From NCBI RefSeq assembly GCF_030852425.1, contig NZ_NSDM01000002.1:434001-498000 (forward strand): a DNA stretch of 64,000 nt, in the 5' to 3' direction. The stretch comes from Saccharothrix longispora. GTDB taxonomy: Bacteria; Actinomycetota; Actinomycetes; Mycobacteriales; Pseudonocardiaceae. Position 1 is the stretch's first letter. Every line of letters starts with the position of its first letter. Shown piece after piece: positions 7,845-15,944 of the stretch. A model generated the notes under the pieces. That model worked only from the letters and a program-made list of their open reading frames with translations. It did no database searches and was not told the DNA's origin. Position numbers and translations under genes: made by a program.

Positions 7845-9197
7845 TCAGCTCCGGCCCGAAGGCTCCGGCACTTCGGCGTCCCCGGCTCCGGCCGCGTCCC
7901 GGTCCCGGCCGCCGCGCCGGGCGCGCACGGCGTTGACCGCCGCGAGCAGCGCGCCCAGCCCCAGCAGGACCAGGCCGCGCAGCCACACCGCGCCGTCGAT
8001 CCGCGTGAACAGCAGCAGGCACGAGGCCAGGCCCAGCCACGGCAGGACGGTGGGCACCCGGAAGTGGTCGGCCTCTCCGCCCTCGCGGCGGCGCAGCACC
8101 AGCACGGCGGCGTTGACGGCGGTGAACACGACCAGCAGCAGGAGCACCAGCGTCTCGGCCAGGGCGGCGACCTCGCCGGTCAGCGCCAGCACGAGCGACA
8201 GCGCGGAGGTCGCCAGGACCGCCACCCACGGCGTGCGGCGGCCGGGCAGCACGCGGGCCAGCGGCGAGGGCAGCAGGCCGTCGCGGGCCATGCCGTAGGC
8301 CAGCCGCGACGACATGATGCCGGTGAGCAGGGCTCCGTTGGCCACGGCCACCAGCGCGACGACGCCGAACAGCCAGTCCGGCACGCCGCCGGCGAGGCGC
8401 ACCACCTCCAGCAGCGGCCCGCTGGACCCGGCCAGCTCGTCGGTCGGCACGGACGCGCTGGTCACCACCCCGATCAACAGGTAGACCACGCCCGCCGTGA
8501 GCAGCGCGCCGAACAGCGCCCTCGGGTAGGAGCGGCGCGGGCGCTCGACCTCCTCGGCCAGGTTCACCGACGTCTCGAACCCCACGAACGAGTAGTAGGC
8601 CAGCACGGTGCCCGCGAGGGTCGCGCCCAGGACGCCGTGCCCGCCCGTACCCACCTCGGCGAGTCGGCCCAGGTCGGCGTCACCGCGCAGCACCACCCAC
8701 GCGCCCAGGCCGATGACCAGCAGCAGCCCGCCGACCTCGACGACCGTGGCCACCGCGTTCGCGCCCAGCGACTCCTTCACGCCGCGGATGTTGAGCAGCG
8801 CCAGGACGGCCAGGAACACGACCACCACGAGGAGCGTCGGCAACGACACCAGCGCGCGCAGGTAGTCGCCCGCGAACGCCAGCGCCAGCGCGCCCACCGA
8901 CACGACACCGGCCGCGAGCATGCAGAACCCGACCAGCGAGCCCGCCGCGGGGCCGAACGCCGTGGTCGCGTAGTGCGCGGAACCACCCGCGCGCGGGTAC
9001 CGGGTGGCCAGCTCGGCGTACGACCCGGCCGTGAGCGCGGCCAGCACGAGCGCGGTCAGCAGCGGCAGCCACACCGCGCCGCCGGACTGCTCGGCGACCT
9101 CGCCGACGAGCACGTAGACGCCCGCGCCCAGGATGTCGCCGAGGATGAAGAAGTAGAGCAGCGGTGTGCCCACCGCCCGCCGCAACGAGGTCGCCAT
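7845..9197 (-). CDS. APC-superfamily amino acid/amine permease
   Basis: The 450-residue integral membrane protein has about 12 hydrophobic segments. It begins with the APC helix-1 signature [17 protein letters not shown] at about residues 19-35. The [25 protein letters not shown] stretch after helix 6 is characteristic of cationic amino-acid/polyamine permeases in this superfamily. It is transcribed toward the aldehyde dehydrogenase with a 73-nt gap. The likely role is proton- or sodium-coupled uptake of an amino acid or amine. The charged C-terminal tail (about 25 residues) is cytoplasmic by prediction. Confidence 0.85.
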   Translation of the reverse strand: MATSLRRAVGTPLLYFFILGDILGAGVYVLVGEVAEQSGGAVWLPLLTALVLAALTAGSYAELATRYPRAGGSAHYATTAFGPAAGSLVGFCMLAAGVVSVGALALAFAGDYLRALVSLPTLLVVVVFLAVLALLNIRGVKESLGANAVATVVEVGGLLLVIGLGAWVVLRGDADLGRLAEVGTGGHGVLGATLAGTVLAYYSFVGFETSVNLAEEVERPRRSYPRALFGALLTAGVVYLLIGVVTSASVPTDELAGSSGPLLEVVRLAGGVPDWLFGVVALVAVANGALLTGIMSSRLAYGMARDGLLPSPLARVLPGRRTPWVAVLATSALSLVLALTGEVAALAETLVLLLLVVFTAVNAAVLVLRRREGGEADHFRVPTVLPWLGLASCLLLFTRIDGAVWLRGLVLLGLGALLAAVNAVRARRGGRDRDAAGAGDAEVPEPSGRS

Positions 9198-9237
9198 GCC
9201 CGCCCCTGTACCCCACCGGGGTGATCGCGAAGCAGGT

Positions 9238-9621
9238 TCAGGCGGGTTGGCCGACGCGCGCGGCGGACTTCCAGGTCAGGGCTTCGGCGAGGGTCGGGAA
9301 GAGGGTCAGCACCCGGACCACGCCGGTGATCTCCAGCGGCCTGAGCACCACCCGCCCGGCGGCCACGAGCACCAGCTCCCCGCCCGCGCGCCGCACGTGC
9401 CGGTTGGCCTCCAGCAGCAGCGACAGACCGGACGAGCCGAAGAACCGCACGGCGGTCAGGTCCAGCACGAGCACGGGTGGCGGCGGGCCGAGCAGCACGT
9501 CGCGCAGGCGCGGCGCGGTGTCCAGGTCGAGTTCACCCGCGACAGTGACGATGACGACGCCGTCGACCCGGACCACGTCGACGTCCAAGGCGGGGGACGG
9601 GTGCTCGATCGGTTCAACCAC
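9238..9621 (-). CDS. STAS-domain anti-sigma factor antagonist
   Basis: The 127-residue protein is a single STAS domain of the SpoIIAA/RsbV type. The phosphorylation loop reads DLTAVRFFGSSGLSLLL, with Ser63/Ser64 as phospho-acceptor candidates. In such systems the unphosphorylated STAS protein sequesters an RsbW-type kinase and frees a sigma factor. A candidate kinase partner is the HATPase protein at 11224-11706. The start is a GTG preceded by GGGAG. It is the last gene of a minus-strand signalling block, 102 nt after the stand-alone receiver. Confidence 0.85.
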   Translation of the reverse strand: MVEPIEHPSPALDVDVVRVDGVVIVTVAGELDLDTAPRLRDVLLGPPPPVLVLDLTAVRFFGSSGLSLLLEANRHVRRAGGELVLVAAGRVVLRPLEITGVVRVLTLFPTLAEALTWKSAARVGQPA

Positions 9622-9681
9622 GGCGGCTCCCGAGGGTGCGGTGCGGTCGTACGAGGCAGTTATACCAACATCGGCGCGTCG

Positions 9682-9710
9682 CGCCCGTCGGATGAGCCCC
9701 CGAACGGGCG
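9682..9710 (-). terminator. Weak hairpin downstream of the receiver gene
   Basis: CGCCCGT (9682-9688) and ACGGGCG (9704-9710) form a 7-bp stem with a 15-nt loop. It sits 14 nt after the response-regulator stop and before the STAS gene, so it could attenuate read-through between them. Confidence 0.35.
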
Positions 9711-9723
9711 TGGCCGCAAGTCG

Positions 9724-10110
9724 TCACTCGATCGAGTGACCAAGGCGGCGCACGGCGGCCACGATGTCGCTGTTGGGCACCCCCTTGACCAGGTACTCCG
9801 ACACCCCGGCCCGCTTGATCTCCCCCACGGCCGCCGAGTCGGCGTACGCCGAGAGCGCGAGGATGCCGACGCGCGGCGAGCGGAGCCTGATCTCCCGCAC
9901 CGCCCGGCCGCCTCCGCCGCCGGGCATCCGCACGTCGAGCACCACGACGGCCGGGGCGTGCCGCGCGGTCATCTCGATGGCCTCGTCCGCGTCCCGGGCG
10001 ACCGCGACGACCCGCAGGTCGGGCTCGGCGTCGAGCACCTCGCGCAGCGCGTCGCGGATCAGCGGGTCGTCGTCCGAGATCACCACGGCGATCGTCGGGT
10101 ACCCCGTCAC
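9724..10110 (-). CDS. Response regulator consisting of a receiver domain only
   Basis: The 128-residue protein is a bare REC domain with acidic pocket residues D13-D15, phospho-acceptor D59 (VVLDVRMPG) and the conserved Lys in EYLVKG. No DNA-binding or other output domain follows, so it must act through protein contacts. The GTG start overlaps the histidine kinase stop by 4 nt (GTGA), which indicates translational coupling and makes that kinase its likely phosphodonor. Confidence 0.88.
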   Translation of the reverse strand: MTGYPTIAVVISDDDPLIRDALREVLDAEPDLRVVAVARDADEAIEMTARHAPAVVVLDVRMPGGGGGRAVREIRLRSPRVGILALSAYADSAAVGEIKRAGVSEYLVKGVPNSDIVAAVRRLGHSIE

Positions 10111-11177
10111 GGCTCCTCCTGGACGTCGGGCGAGGGCACCCAGAACCGCACGGCGGCGCCCCCGGTCGGGTTTTCGCCCAGGGTCCACCAGCCGCCGGCG
10201 GTCTCCGCGCGCTCGCGCATCTCGATGGTGCCGAAGTGCTCGAACGGCGTCCGGTCGGTCGGCGCGCCGATCCCGACGCCGTCGTCCGCGACCTCGACGA
10301 GGGTGCCCCGGTCCACGCTGGTCAGCGAGACCTCGACGGCCGTGGCGCGGGCGTGCTTGTGGACGTTGTTCAGCGCTTCCTGGCAGATGCGGAAGATCGT
10401 GATGGCCACGTCGGCGGGCGGCTCGTGGTCCAGGTCGTGCCGCAGCCGGTAGGTCACGCCCCACTGCGCGGTGACGTCGGCGAGGTAGTGGTCCAGGGCA
10501 TCGGCCAGCCCGTGCTGGTCCAGCTCCGGCGGGCGCAGTCGGAACACCAGGTAGCGCAGGCGGTCGATGGACGTGCGGACCACCTCGTCGAGCCGGCGCA
10601 CGACCTCGGCCTGCTCCTCGGGCACCCGGCCGGCGAGCAGCTGCAACCGCATGCCGACCGCGACCATGGCCTGGATGGAGTCGTCGTGCACGTCCCACGC
10701 GATGCGGCGGCGCTCCAGCTCCTGCGCCTCCACGAGGTGGCTGACCAGCCTGCGCTGCTCGGTCAGCTTCTGCTCGGTGCGCCTGCGCTCGGTCATGTCC
10801 CGGGTGACCTTGGCGTACCCGCGCAGCTCACCGGTCTCGTCGAACAGCGCGGTGATGACGACGTTCGCCCAGAAGCGCGACCCGTCCGCCCGCAGCCGCC
10901 ACCCCTCGTCCTCGAACCGGCCGACCTCCGCCGCCACCTCCAACTCACGCCACGGCTTGCGCGCCGCCAAGTCCTCCGGCGGGTAGAACGCCGAGAAGTG
11001 ACGCCCCAGCACGTCCTCCGCCGAGTACCCCTTGATCCGCTCCGCACCCGCGTTCCAGCTGATCACACGGCCACCCGGGTCCAGCATGAAGATGGCGTAG
11101 TCCACGACGCTCTGGACGAGCAGCCGGTAGGCGTCCTCGGCGGGTGTCTGGATACCGCTCACGGGGTCGACGGGCAT
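10107..11177 (-). CDS. PAS-containing sensor histidine kinase (HisKA_3/NarL type), soluble
   Basis: The 356-residue protein has one PAS domain (about 15-130; DYAIFMLDPGGRVISWNAGA and a PAC-like ADGSRFWANVVITAL). It continues with a HisKA_3 dimerisation/phosphoacceptor helix, H164 in RRRIAWDVHDDSIQA, and a HATPase domain with an N-box EALNNVHKHA. No membrane segment is present, so it senses a cytoplasmic signal, perhaps redox or a bound ligand. The frame is open upstream, but the ATG at 11177 is the first start in register with the PAS domain. It is coupled to the receiver gene downstream. Confidence 0.88.
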   Translation of the reverse strand: MPVDPVSGIQTPAEDAYRLLVQSVVDYAIFMLDPGGRVISWNAGAERIKGYSAEDVLGRHFSAFYPPEDLAARKPWRELEVAAEVGRFEDEGWRLRADGSRFWANVVITALFDETGELRGYAKVTRDMTERRRTEQKLTEQRRLVSHLVEAQELERRRIAWDVHDDSIQAMVAVGMRLQLLAGRVPEEQAEVVRRLDEVVRTSIDRLRYLVFRLRPPELDQHGLADALDHYLADVTAQWGVTYRLRHDLDHEPPADVAITIFRICQEALNNVHKHARATAVEVSLTSVDRGTLVEVADDGVGIGAPTDRTPFEHFGTIEMRERAETAGGWWTLGENPTGGAAVRFWVPSPDVQEEP

Positions 11178-11223
11178 GGCGCCACTGTGCACCACGAGAC
11201 CCCTGCCGGTCGTGGGCGGGCGG

Positions 11224-11706
11224 TCAGGCCGCCGGGTCATCCTCCGCGCCCACCTCGGCGTCGAGCTCGAACCACACGACCTTGCCATCGGGCCGCGGGT
11301 CGACGCCCCAGCGCCTGGCGAGCCGGGCCACGACGACCAGGCCCCAGCCACCGGACGGCCCCGACACGCGGGTGCACGGCAGCAGCGGGCTGGCGTCGAA
11401 CACCTCGACGCGCACGGAGCGCGCGTCGCCGACCAGCCGGACGACCGGTTCGGAGGCGGTGTGCCGCAGGACGTTGGCGACGAGTTCGGAGGCGAGCAGC
11501 ACGACGTCCTCGTGGTCACCGCGAAAGCCCCGGCGGAGGAGCGTGCCGCGGACGAAGTCGCGGGCCCCCGAGGCCGCGCCCGGCCCGCGGGGCACGGCGA
11601 ACTCGGCCGGCCGCGCTGACAGGGAGAGGTCCACGTCGCACAGGGTGGCGGATGCGCCGTCGGTTGCCCAGACGCACCCACACCGGTCCGACTGGTGCAC
11701 GTGCAT
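11224..11706 (-). CDS. RsbW/SpoIIAB-like ATP-binding anti-sigma factor
   Basis: The 160-residue protein carries a HATPase_c_2 domain with an N-box-like ELVANVLRHT at about 74-83 and a G-rich SGGWGLVVV at about 118-126. It lacks a HisKA region, as expected of serine kinases or anti-sigma factors. Its ATG overlaps the stop of the LuxR-type regulator gene by one base (TGATG). A STAS partner is encoded nearby at 9238-9621, but no sigma factor is adjacent. Confidence 0.8.
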   Translation of the reverse strand: MHVHQSDRCGCVWATDGASATLCDVDLSLSARPAEFAVPRGPGAASGARDFVRGTLLRRGFRGDHEDVVLLASELVANVLRHTASEPVVRLVGDARSVRVEVFDASPLLPCTRVSGPSGGWGLVVVARLARRWGVDPRPDGKVVWFELDAEVGAEDDPAA

Positions 11707-12356
11707 CAGTCGAGCAGCCCGTCACGCCGGGCGATGGCCACCGCCTCCAGCTTCGACCGGGCGCCCAGCTTCTCCAGCACCCGCTGCACGTGGTTGCGCA
11801 CGGTGTTGCGGGCGATGCCCATCCGCTCGCCGATCTCCTCGGTGCCGGCGCCCTGCGCGAGCAGCACCAGCGCCTCGCGCTCCCGCGCGGTGAGCGCGCC
11901 CCGGCCGCCCGGCACGCGCCCGGTGAGCTTGCCCAGCACGCCGGCCAGCACCGCGCCGTCGAACACGACCTCGCCCGCCGCCACCCGCAGCACGGCGTCG
12001 GTCAGCTCGTCCAGGCGCGCGGACTTCGACACGAGCCCGGCCGCGCCGCACTCCGCCGCGCGAGCCGCGACCGACACGGTGACCTCCCCGGTCAGCACGA
12101 GCACCCGAGCGCCGGCCTCGCCGAACAGCCCGACGGCCTCCAGCCCGTCCCCGTCGGGCAGGCGCCGGTCCAGCAGCACCACGTCGGGGAGCAGCCGCCG
12201 CACGTCGGCCACGGCGGCGGCGATGGACCCGGCGGTGGCCACGACCTCGACGTCCACGGCATCAGCCCAGGCCAGGCCGAGCGCCTCGGCCACCAACCTG
12301 TGGTCCTCGACCAGGACCACGCGGACCGGTGCGGACGGGTGGGGAGGGAGCGTCAT
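11706..12356 (-). CDS. LuxR/NarL-family response regulator
   Basis: The 216-residue protein has a REC domain (acidic VEDH near residue 17, phospho-acceptor D63 in VVLLDRRLPD, Lys in GLVSKSA). A LuxR helix-turn-helix follows from about residue 155 (ALTAREREALVLLAQG, then IARNTVRNHVQRVLEKLG). The frame is open 18 codons upstream from a GTG, but the ATG at 12356 has a GAGGAA ribosome-binding site and sits directly before the REC domain. It is the first gene of a four-gene minus-strand signalling block. Confidence 0.88.
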   Translation of the reverse strand: MTLPPHPSAPVRVVLVEDHRLVAEALGLAWADAVDVEVVATAGSIAAAVADVRRLLPDVVLLDRRLPDGDGLEAVGLFGEAGARVLVLTGEVTVSVAARAAECGAAGLVSKSARLDELTDAVLRVAAGEVVFDGAVLAGVLGKLTGRVPGGRGALTAREREALVLLAQGAGTEEIGERMGIARNTVRNHVQRVLEKLGARSKLEAVAIARRDGLLD

Positions 12357-12458
12357 GCGTGCCGTTCCTCGTCGCCGGGACAGGCCCACCACCCTAGTCA
12401 CCCGCGACACCCTGCGGCCGACCGGTCCAGCGTGCTGCGCCGAGCGGCCCCACCACCC

Positions 12459-12500
12459 GAGAGTCCGACCCCCGGGTCGCGACCCGGGGGTCGGACTCTC
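12459..12500. terminator. 42-nt perfect palindrome downstream of the secreted EEP gene
   Basis: Twenty bases at 12459-12478 are exactly inverted at 12481-12500 around a GC dinucleotide. The hairpin is 46 nt after the stop of the secreted EEP protein gene and upstream of the LuxR-type regulator gene. This fits a strong factor-independent terminator without a T-tract. Being fully symmetric it works in both directions. Confidence 0.7.
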
Positions 12501-12545
12501 GCCGCCGGACCGGCCGAACCCCCGTAGCGGTGAGCGGCCCGCTCC

Positions 12546-13340
12546 TCAGAACGCGTAGGCGACGACGAACGCCGGGTGGTCGGTGCGGTACATGGGGTGG
12601 GTCGCCGTCGAGACGAACGCGAGCGTGCGCGCGGTGACGTGCTGCACGCCGCCGTCCCCCTTGCGGAACCACCCGGCGGGCACGCAGTTCTGCGCGTTGG
12701 TGGACGAGCCGGGGCTGTACCCGAGGTTCAGGTCGCCCGCGACGACGTGCCGGGTGGTCGCCGAGCCGGTGGGGTCGAACGACAGGGGCTTGGCGGGCAG
12801 CAGTTCCCGGCACTGCGCCAGCGCGGTGGACGCCGTCGTGCTCAGGTGGGTGGTGCAGGCGGTGAAGGCGCGCACGGCACTGAGCGCGCAGCCCCACGCG
12901 CGCATCTCCGTGCCGCCGTCCTGCGCCGAGTAGATCCCGTTCCCGCCGGCGGCGATGCCCTCCTTCACCACGATCCCGCTGCCGTACGCCCCGCGCCCCG
13001 CCGTGCACTGGTAGTCCGAGCCGGTGGACCGGTTGCGCGCGGGCGCGAACCGGAACCCGGCCCCGGCGCCGACGGCGGCGGTCGACCGGGCCATGTCCGA
13101 CCGGCACACCTCGTTCACCGAGACCACGTCCGGCAGTCGGCGGCCGATCACGGTCACCGCCTCGTCCACCGCCCGACCGCCCTGGTAGCACCCGGCGACA
13201 CCGCTGTTGCACAGGTTCACCTGGAGCACGACGAACGGCGTGGCGGCGACAGCGGCGGCGGCCGGGACGGTGGACAGGCCGCAGAACAGCAGCGCGGCCA
13301 CGGCGAGCGACGTCCGGCGCGGGGTTCCCATGCGGGACAT
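12546..13340 (-). CDS. Secreted endonuclease/exonuclease/phosphatase (EEP)-fold protein
   Basis: The 264-residue protein begins with a signal peptide (RRTSLAVAALLFCGLSTVPAAAA, cleavage near AVA-AT). It then shows EEP-fold motifs: LQVNLCNSG, VVSVNEVC, VVAGDLNLGYS and a terminal YRTDHPAFV with the catalytic Asp-His. Six cysteines in the mature part may form disulfides. It could be a secreted nuclease, phosphodiesterase or lipid phosphatase. The ATG at 13340 is favoured over an upstream TTG; a second ATG at 13331 is also possible. Confidence 0.8.
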   Translation of the reverse strand: MSRMGTPRRTSLAVAALLFCGLSTVPAAAAVAATPFVVLQVNLCNSGVAGCYQGGRAVDEAVTVIGRRLPDVVSVNEVCRSDMARSTAAVGAGAGFRFAPARNRSTGSDYQCTAGRGAYGSGIVVKEGIAAGGNGIYSAQDGGTEMRAWGCALSAVRAFTACTTHLSTTASTALAQCRELLPAKPLSFDPTGSATTRHVVAGDLNLGYSPGSSTNAQNCVPAGWFRKGDGGVQHVTARTLAFVSTATHPMYRTDHPAFVVAYAF

Positions 13341-13378
13341 GCTCACGGCGGCGGGACGCCGGGACAACCCCGGCCCCC

Positions 13379-13398
13379 GGTCCCGGGCGACCGGGACC
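13379..13398 (-). terminator. Hairpin downstream of the flavin monooxygenase gene
   Basis: GGTCCCGG and CCGGGACC form an 8-bp stem with a GCGA loop, 33 nt past the stop of the monooxygenase gene. A separate 12-bp palindrome, CCTCCGCGGAGG (13418-13429), lies just before it. Confidence 0.45.
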
Positions 13399-13431
13399 CG
13401 GACGACCTCGCGGTCCCCCTCCGCGGAGGTC

Positions 13432-14613
13432 CTACGGCCGGACGGCCGCCGACGGCTCGTCCCACTCGATGCGGTGGTCGAACTGCCACGTGTAGCGCTC
13501 CGGCTTGGCGAACTTCACCGCCCACGGCATCAGCAGGTCGCGCAGCACCCGGCCCACGGGGCCCGCCGCCTTGTCCCGGTTGGTGCGGGCGGCCATCGCG
13601 ATGATGCGCTCCACGCGGTCGCGGCGCAGGTGCTCGTAGGCGGCGAACGCCCGTTCGTGCGGGAGGTCGCGCAGGCAGCGGGCCAGTTCCACCGCGCTCT
13701 CGACCGCCAGGGAGGCGCCCTGGCCGGAACTGGGCGACGTGGCGTGCGCGGCGTCGCCGACGAGCACCATGCGCCCCCGGCTCCACGTCGGCACGGACGG
13801 GATGTCCTCCAGCGCCCCGGTGACGAGGACGTCGGCCGGGTCGGTGCGGTCGATCAGGGCCACGGCGGGCACGCGGTCGTCGGCGAAGGCGGCCCGCAGC
13901 GTCGCCACCCACTCCTCGACGGGCGTCCTCCTCGCCTCGGTGGTGGACAGCGGGGTGCGGCTCGGCAGGTTCGCGAACCACCCGCCGGAGCCGTCGTCGA
14001 GCACCTGGTAGCCGAAGAACGCGCGCTTGCCGAACACCATGTGCATGACGCCGCCGGTGGCCGGAAGGCCGGTGTCGGCCACCCGCGCGCCGAAGCCGAG
14101 CAGGCCCGCGTACCGGGGTCCCGGCGCGGCCGGGTCGATCAGGCGGCGCACGGTGGAGCGGATGCCGTCCGCGCCGACCAGCAGCCCGCCCGCGGCGGAC
14201 GTGCCGTCGGCGAAGTGCGCGACGACGTGGTCCGGCGCCTCGGTGACGTGCGTCAGCCGCTTGCCGGGCACGACCCGCACGCCCTGCCCGGCGGCCTCCT
14301 CGCGCAGCACGCGCTGGAGGTCGTCGCGCCACACCATCGACATCGGCGGCTCCGTGCCGAACTCGGCCAGCACCTTGCCGGTCCAGCTGCGCATCCGCAT
14401 CGAGGTGATGGGCGTGGTCACGGCGCGCACGGCCTCCTCCAGCCCGACCGCGCCCAGCGCCCGCATCCCGTTGGGCGCGATGCTCAGCGCACCGCCCGCG
14501 CCGCCCGCGGGCCGCGCGTGGGCCTCGAAGACGGTGGCCTCGATCCCCGCCCGCCGCAACGCCACCGCGGCCACCGGCCCCCCGATGCCGCCGCCGATCA
14601 CCAATGCCGTCAT
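13432..14613 (-). CDS. FAD-dependent monooxygenase (UbiH/TetX-like)
   Basis: The 393-residue protein has the group A flavoprotein hydroxylase motifs: GGGIGG dinucleotide-binding loop at about 6-11, GADGIRS (DG motif) near 155, and VLVGDAAHATSPSSGQG (GD motif) near 280. Such enzymes hydroxylate aromatic or polyketide substrates with NAD(P)H. The ATG overlaps the PadR stop by four bases (ATGA). The PadR protein is therefore its likely regulator, and a xenobiotic or antibiotic is a plausible substrate, as for TetX. Sequence alone does not identify it. Confidence 0.87.
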   Translation of the reverse strand: MTALVIGGGIGGPVAAVALRRAGIEATVFEAHARPAGGAGGALSIAPNGMRALGAVGLEEAVRAVTTPITSMRMRSWTGKVLAEFGTEPPMSMVWRDDLQRVLREEAAGQGVRVVPGKRLTHVTEAPDHVVAHFADGTSAAGGLLVGADGIRSTVRRLIDPAAPGPRYAGLLGFGARVADTGLPATGGVMHMVFGKRAFFGYQVLDDGSGGWFANLPSRTPLSTTEARRTPVEEWVATLRAAFADDRVPAVALIDRTDPADVLVTGALEDIPSVPTWSRGRMVLVGDAAHATSPSSGQGASLAVESAVELARCLRDLPHERAFAAYEHLRRDRVERIIAMAARTNRDKAAGPVGRVLRDLLMPWAVKFAKPERYTWQFDHRIEWDEPSAAVRP

Positions 14614-15203
14614 GTCCCCTCCTGGTGGAACTTCGCCCAGAGCGGTCCCCAACCGTGCTCCGGGTCCTGGATGCGGTCGACGAAGCCCCGGACGAACGCA
14701 GCCTCGGCGTCGAGCAGGGCCAGCCGGTACTCCTCTTCGACCAGGAAGAGCGGGTGCACGTCGCCGCCCTCGACGAGCGCGGCGATCGCGGCGCGCTGCT
14801 CGGCCAGCCGGGCCAGCCGGTCCGCGAGCAGCGCGAGCACCTCGTCCGGTGGCAGCGCGGCGATCAGCGACAGCGCGGCCACGAAGTGCGGGTACTCGTG
14901 CTTCGGTTCGGCGACCAGCTCGCGCATCCAGTCGCGCAGCTCGGCGCGGCCGGCGTCGGTCAGCGCGTACGTGGTGCGCTCCGGCCGGGAGCCCTCGCGC
15001 GAGGTCCCGTGCTCGGCGATGAACCCGGCCTTCGCGAGCTGCCCGACCACCATGTAGAGCGAGCCGTGGTTGAACTTGATGCTGCGCGCGTCCCCGTGCT
15101 CGCGCAGCATCCGGCTCAGCTCGTAGGCGTGCGCCGGCCGCCTGACGAGGTAGCTCAGCACCGCGAGTCCCAGCAGGTTGCCGACCTTGCGCTTGCCCGC
15201 CAC
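14610..15203 (-). CDS. PadR-family transcriptional regulator
   Basis: The 197-residue protein has an N-terminal winged helix typical of PadR (LLGLAVLSYLVRRPAHAYELSRML, then NHGSLYMVVGQLAKAGFI). A long C-terminal helical dimerisation domain follows (about 95-197). PadR proteins usually repress a neighbouring detoxification or efflux gene until a phenolic or drug ligand binds. Here the co-transcribed target is the flavin monooxygenase. A 16-bp palindrome lies 10 nt upstream of the start and is a good operator candidate. Confidence 0.88.
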   Translation of the reverse strand: MAGKRKVGNLLGLAVLSYLVRRPAHAYELSRMLREHGDARSIKFNHGSLYMVVGQLAKAGFIAEHGTSREGSRPERTTYALTDAGRAELRDWMRELVAEPKHEYPHFVAALSLIAALPPDEVLALLADRLARLAEQRAAIAALVEGGDVHPLFLVEEEYRLALLDAEAAFVRGFVDRIQDPEHGWGPLWAKFHQEGT

Positions 15204-15212
15204 GTGTCCCCC

Positions 15213-15228
15213 TAGTCAGTTATGACTA
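15213..15228. promoter_or_regulatory. Candidate PadR operator in the divergent padR/grpB spacer
   Basis: TAGTCA and TGACTA form a perfect inverted repeat around GTTA, immediately upstream of padR and about 80 bp upstream of the divergent GrpB gene. A further half-like TAGTC occurs at 15241-15245. The placement suggests autorepression. Confidence 0.5.
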
Positions 15229-15304
15229 TCCAGTCTTGGCTAGTCGATGTCAACCAATCCATCGTCCGCACGAGTGCGGTTGACGAGCGGCCGATCTGCC
15301 TACC

Positions 15305-15841
15305 ATGGGTGTGGTGACCTCGGTGCGCGGCCGTTACGACTACACCGTCGAGCTGGTGTTCCACGACGTCGAGGCGGTCGCCCAGTACCACCGCGACCGG
15401 TCGACCGTCGGGGCGGCGCTGGGCGACCTGGACCACGCGATCGAGCCCATCGGCAGCAGGCTCGTCCCGGGGATCTGGTCGAAGCCGATCATGGACCTGA
15501 TGGTCCGCGTGGAGGAGCGCGACCTCCCCCGCGCGACAGCCCTGCTGGCCGGGACGGGGTTCCAGGCCATCACCATCGCCGAGCTGTCGCGCACCATGCT
15601 GCGCCGCTACCGCCCCGGCACGGTCGCGCCGAACCTGCACGTCCACCTCGTCACGCCGGACGCGTGGTCGGCCAGCCCGGAGCGCGCCTTCCACCGGCTG
15701 CTGCGCGAACGCCCCGCCGTCGCCACCGCCTACTCGGCGGTCAAGCACCTGGCGCTGGAGCTGAGCGGCGGCGACCCGCAGCGCTACGGCACCGTCAAGG
15801 GCCGGTTCATCGAGTGGCTGGCGGAGGCCGGGCGTCCCTGA
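15305..15841 (+). CDS. GrpB/UPF0157 family protein
   Basis: The 178-residue protein carries the GrpB signature, a nucleotidyltransferase-like motif, here as IEPIGSRLVPGIWSKPIMDL; most relatives read IGSTAVPGLxAKPIIDI. The remainder (HVHLVTPDAWSASPERAFHRLLRE) also fits the family. The biological role of GrpB proteins is not settled; some are fused to CoaE or acetyltransferases. It is divergent from padR and stands alone. Confidence 0.75.
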   Translation: MGVVTSVRGRYDYTVELVFHDVEAVAQYHRDRSTVGAALGDLDHAIEPIGSRLVPGIWSKPIMDLMVRVEERDLPRATALLAGTGFQAITIAELSRTMLRRYRPGTVAPNLHVHLVTPDAWSASPERAFHRLLRERPAVATAYSAVKHLALELSGGDPQRYGTVKGRFIEWLAEAGRP

Positions 15842-15944
15842 CCCGATTCCGCAGGGCCGGCGCCGCACGTCGCCGCGCCCCGAAGGCGGGATGTCAGCCG
15901 GCTGAAACGGAAGGCGCCCGGCGGACGACCCTGCGGTTGATCGG

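Noticed and set aside
10236..12527. 763-codon plus-strand open frame opposite the kinase/regulator block
   Set aside because: It crosses several intergenic spacers and the starts of four well-supported minus-strand genes; its composition is that of an antisense shadow.
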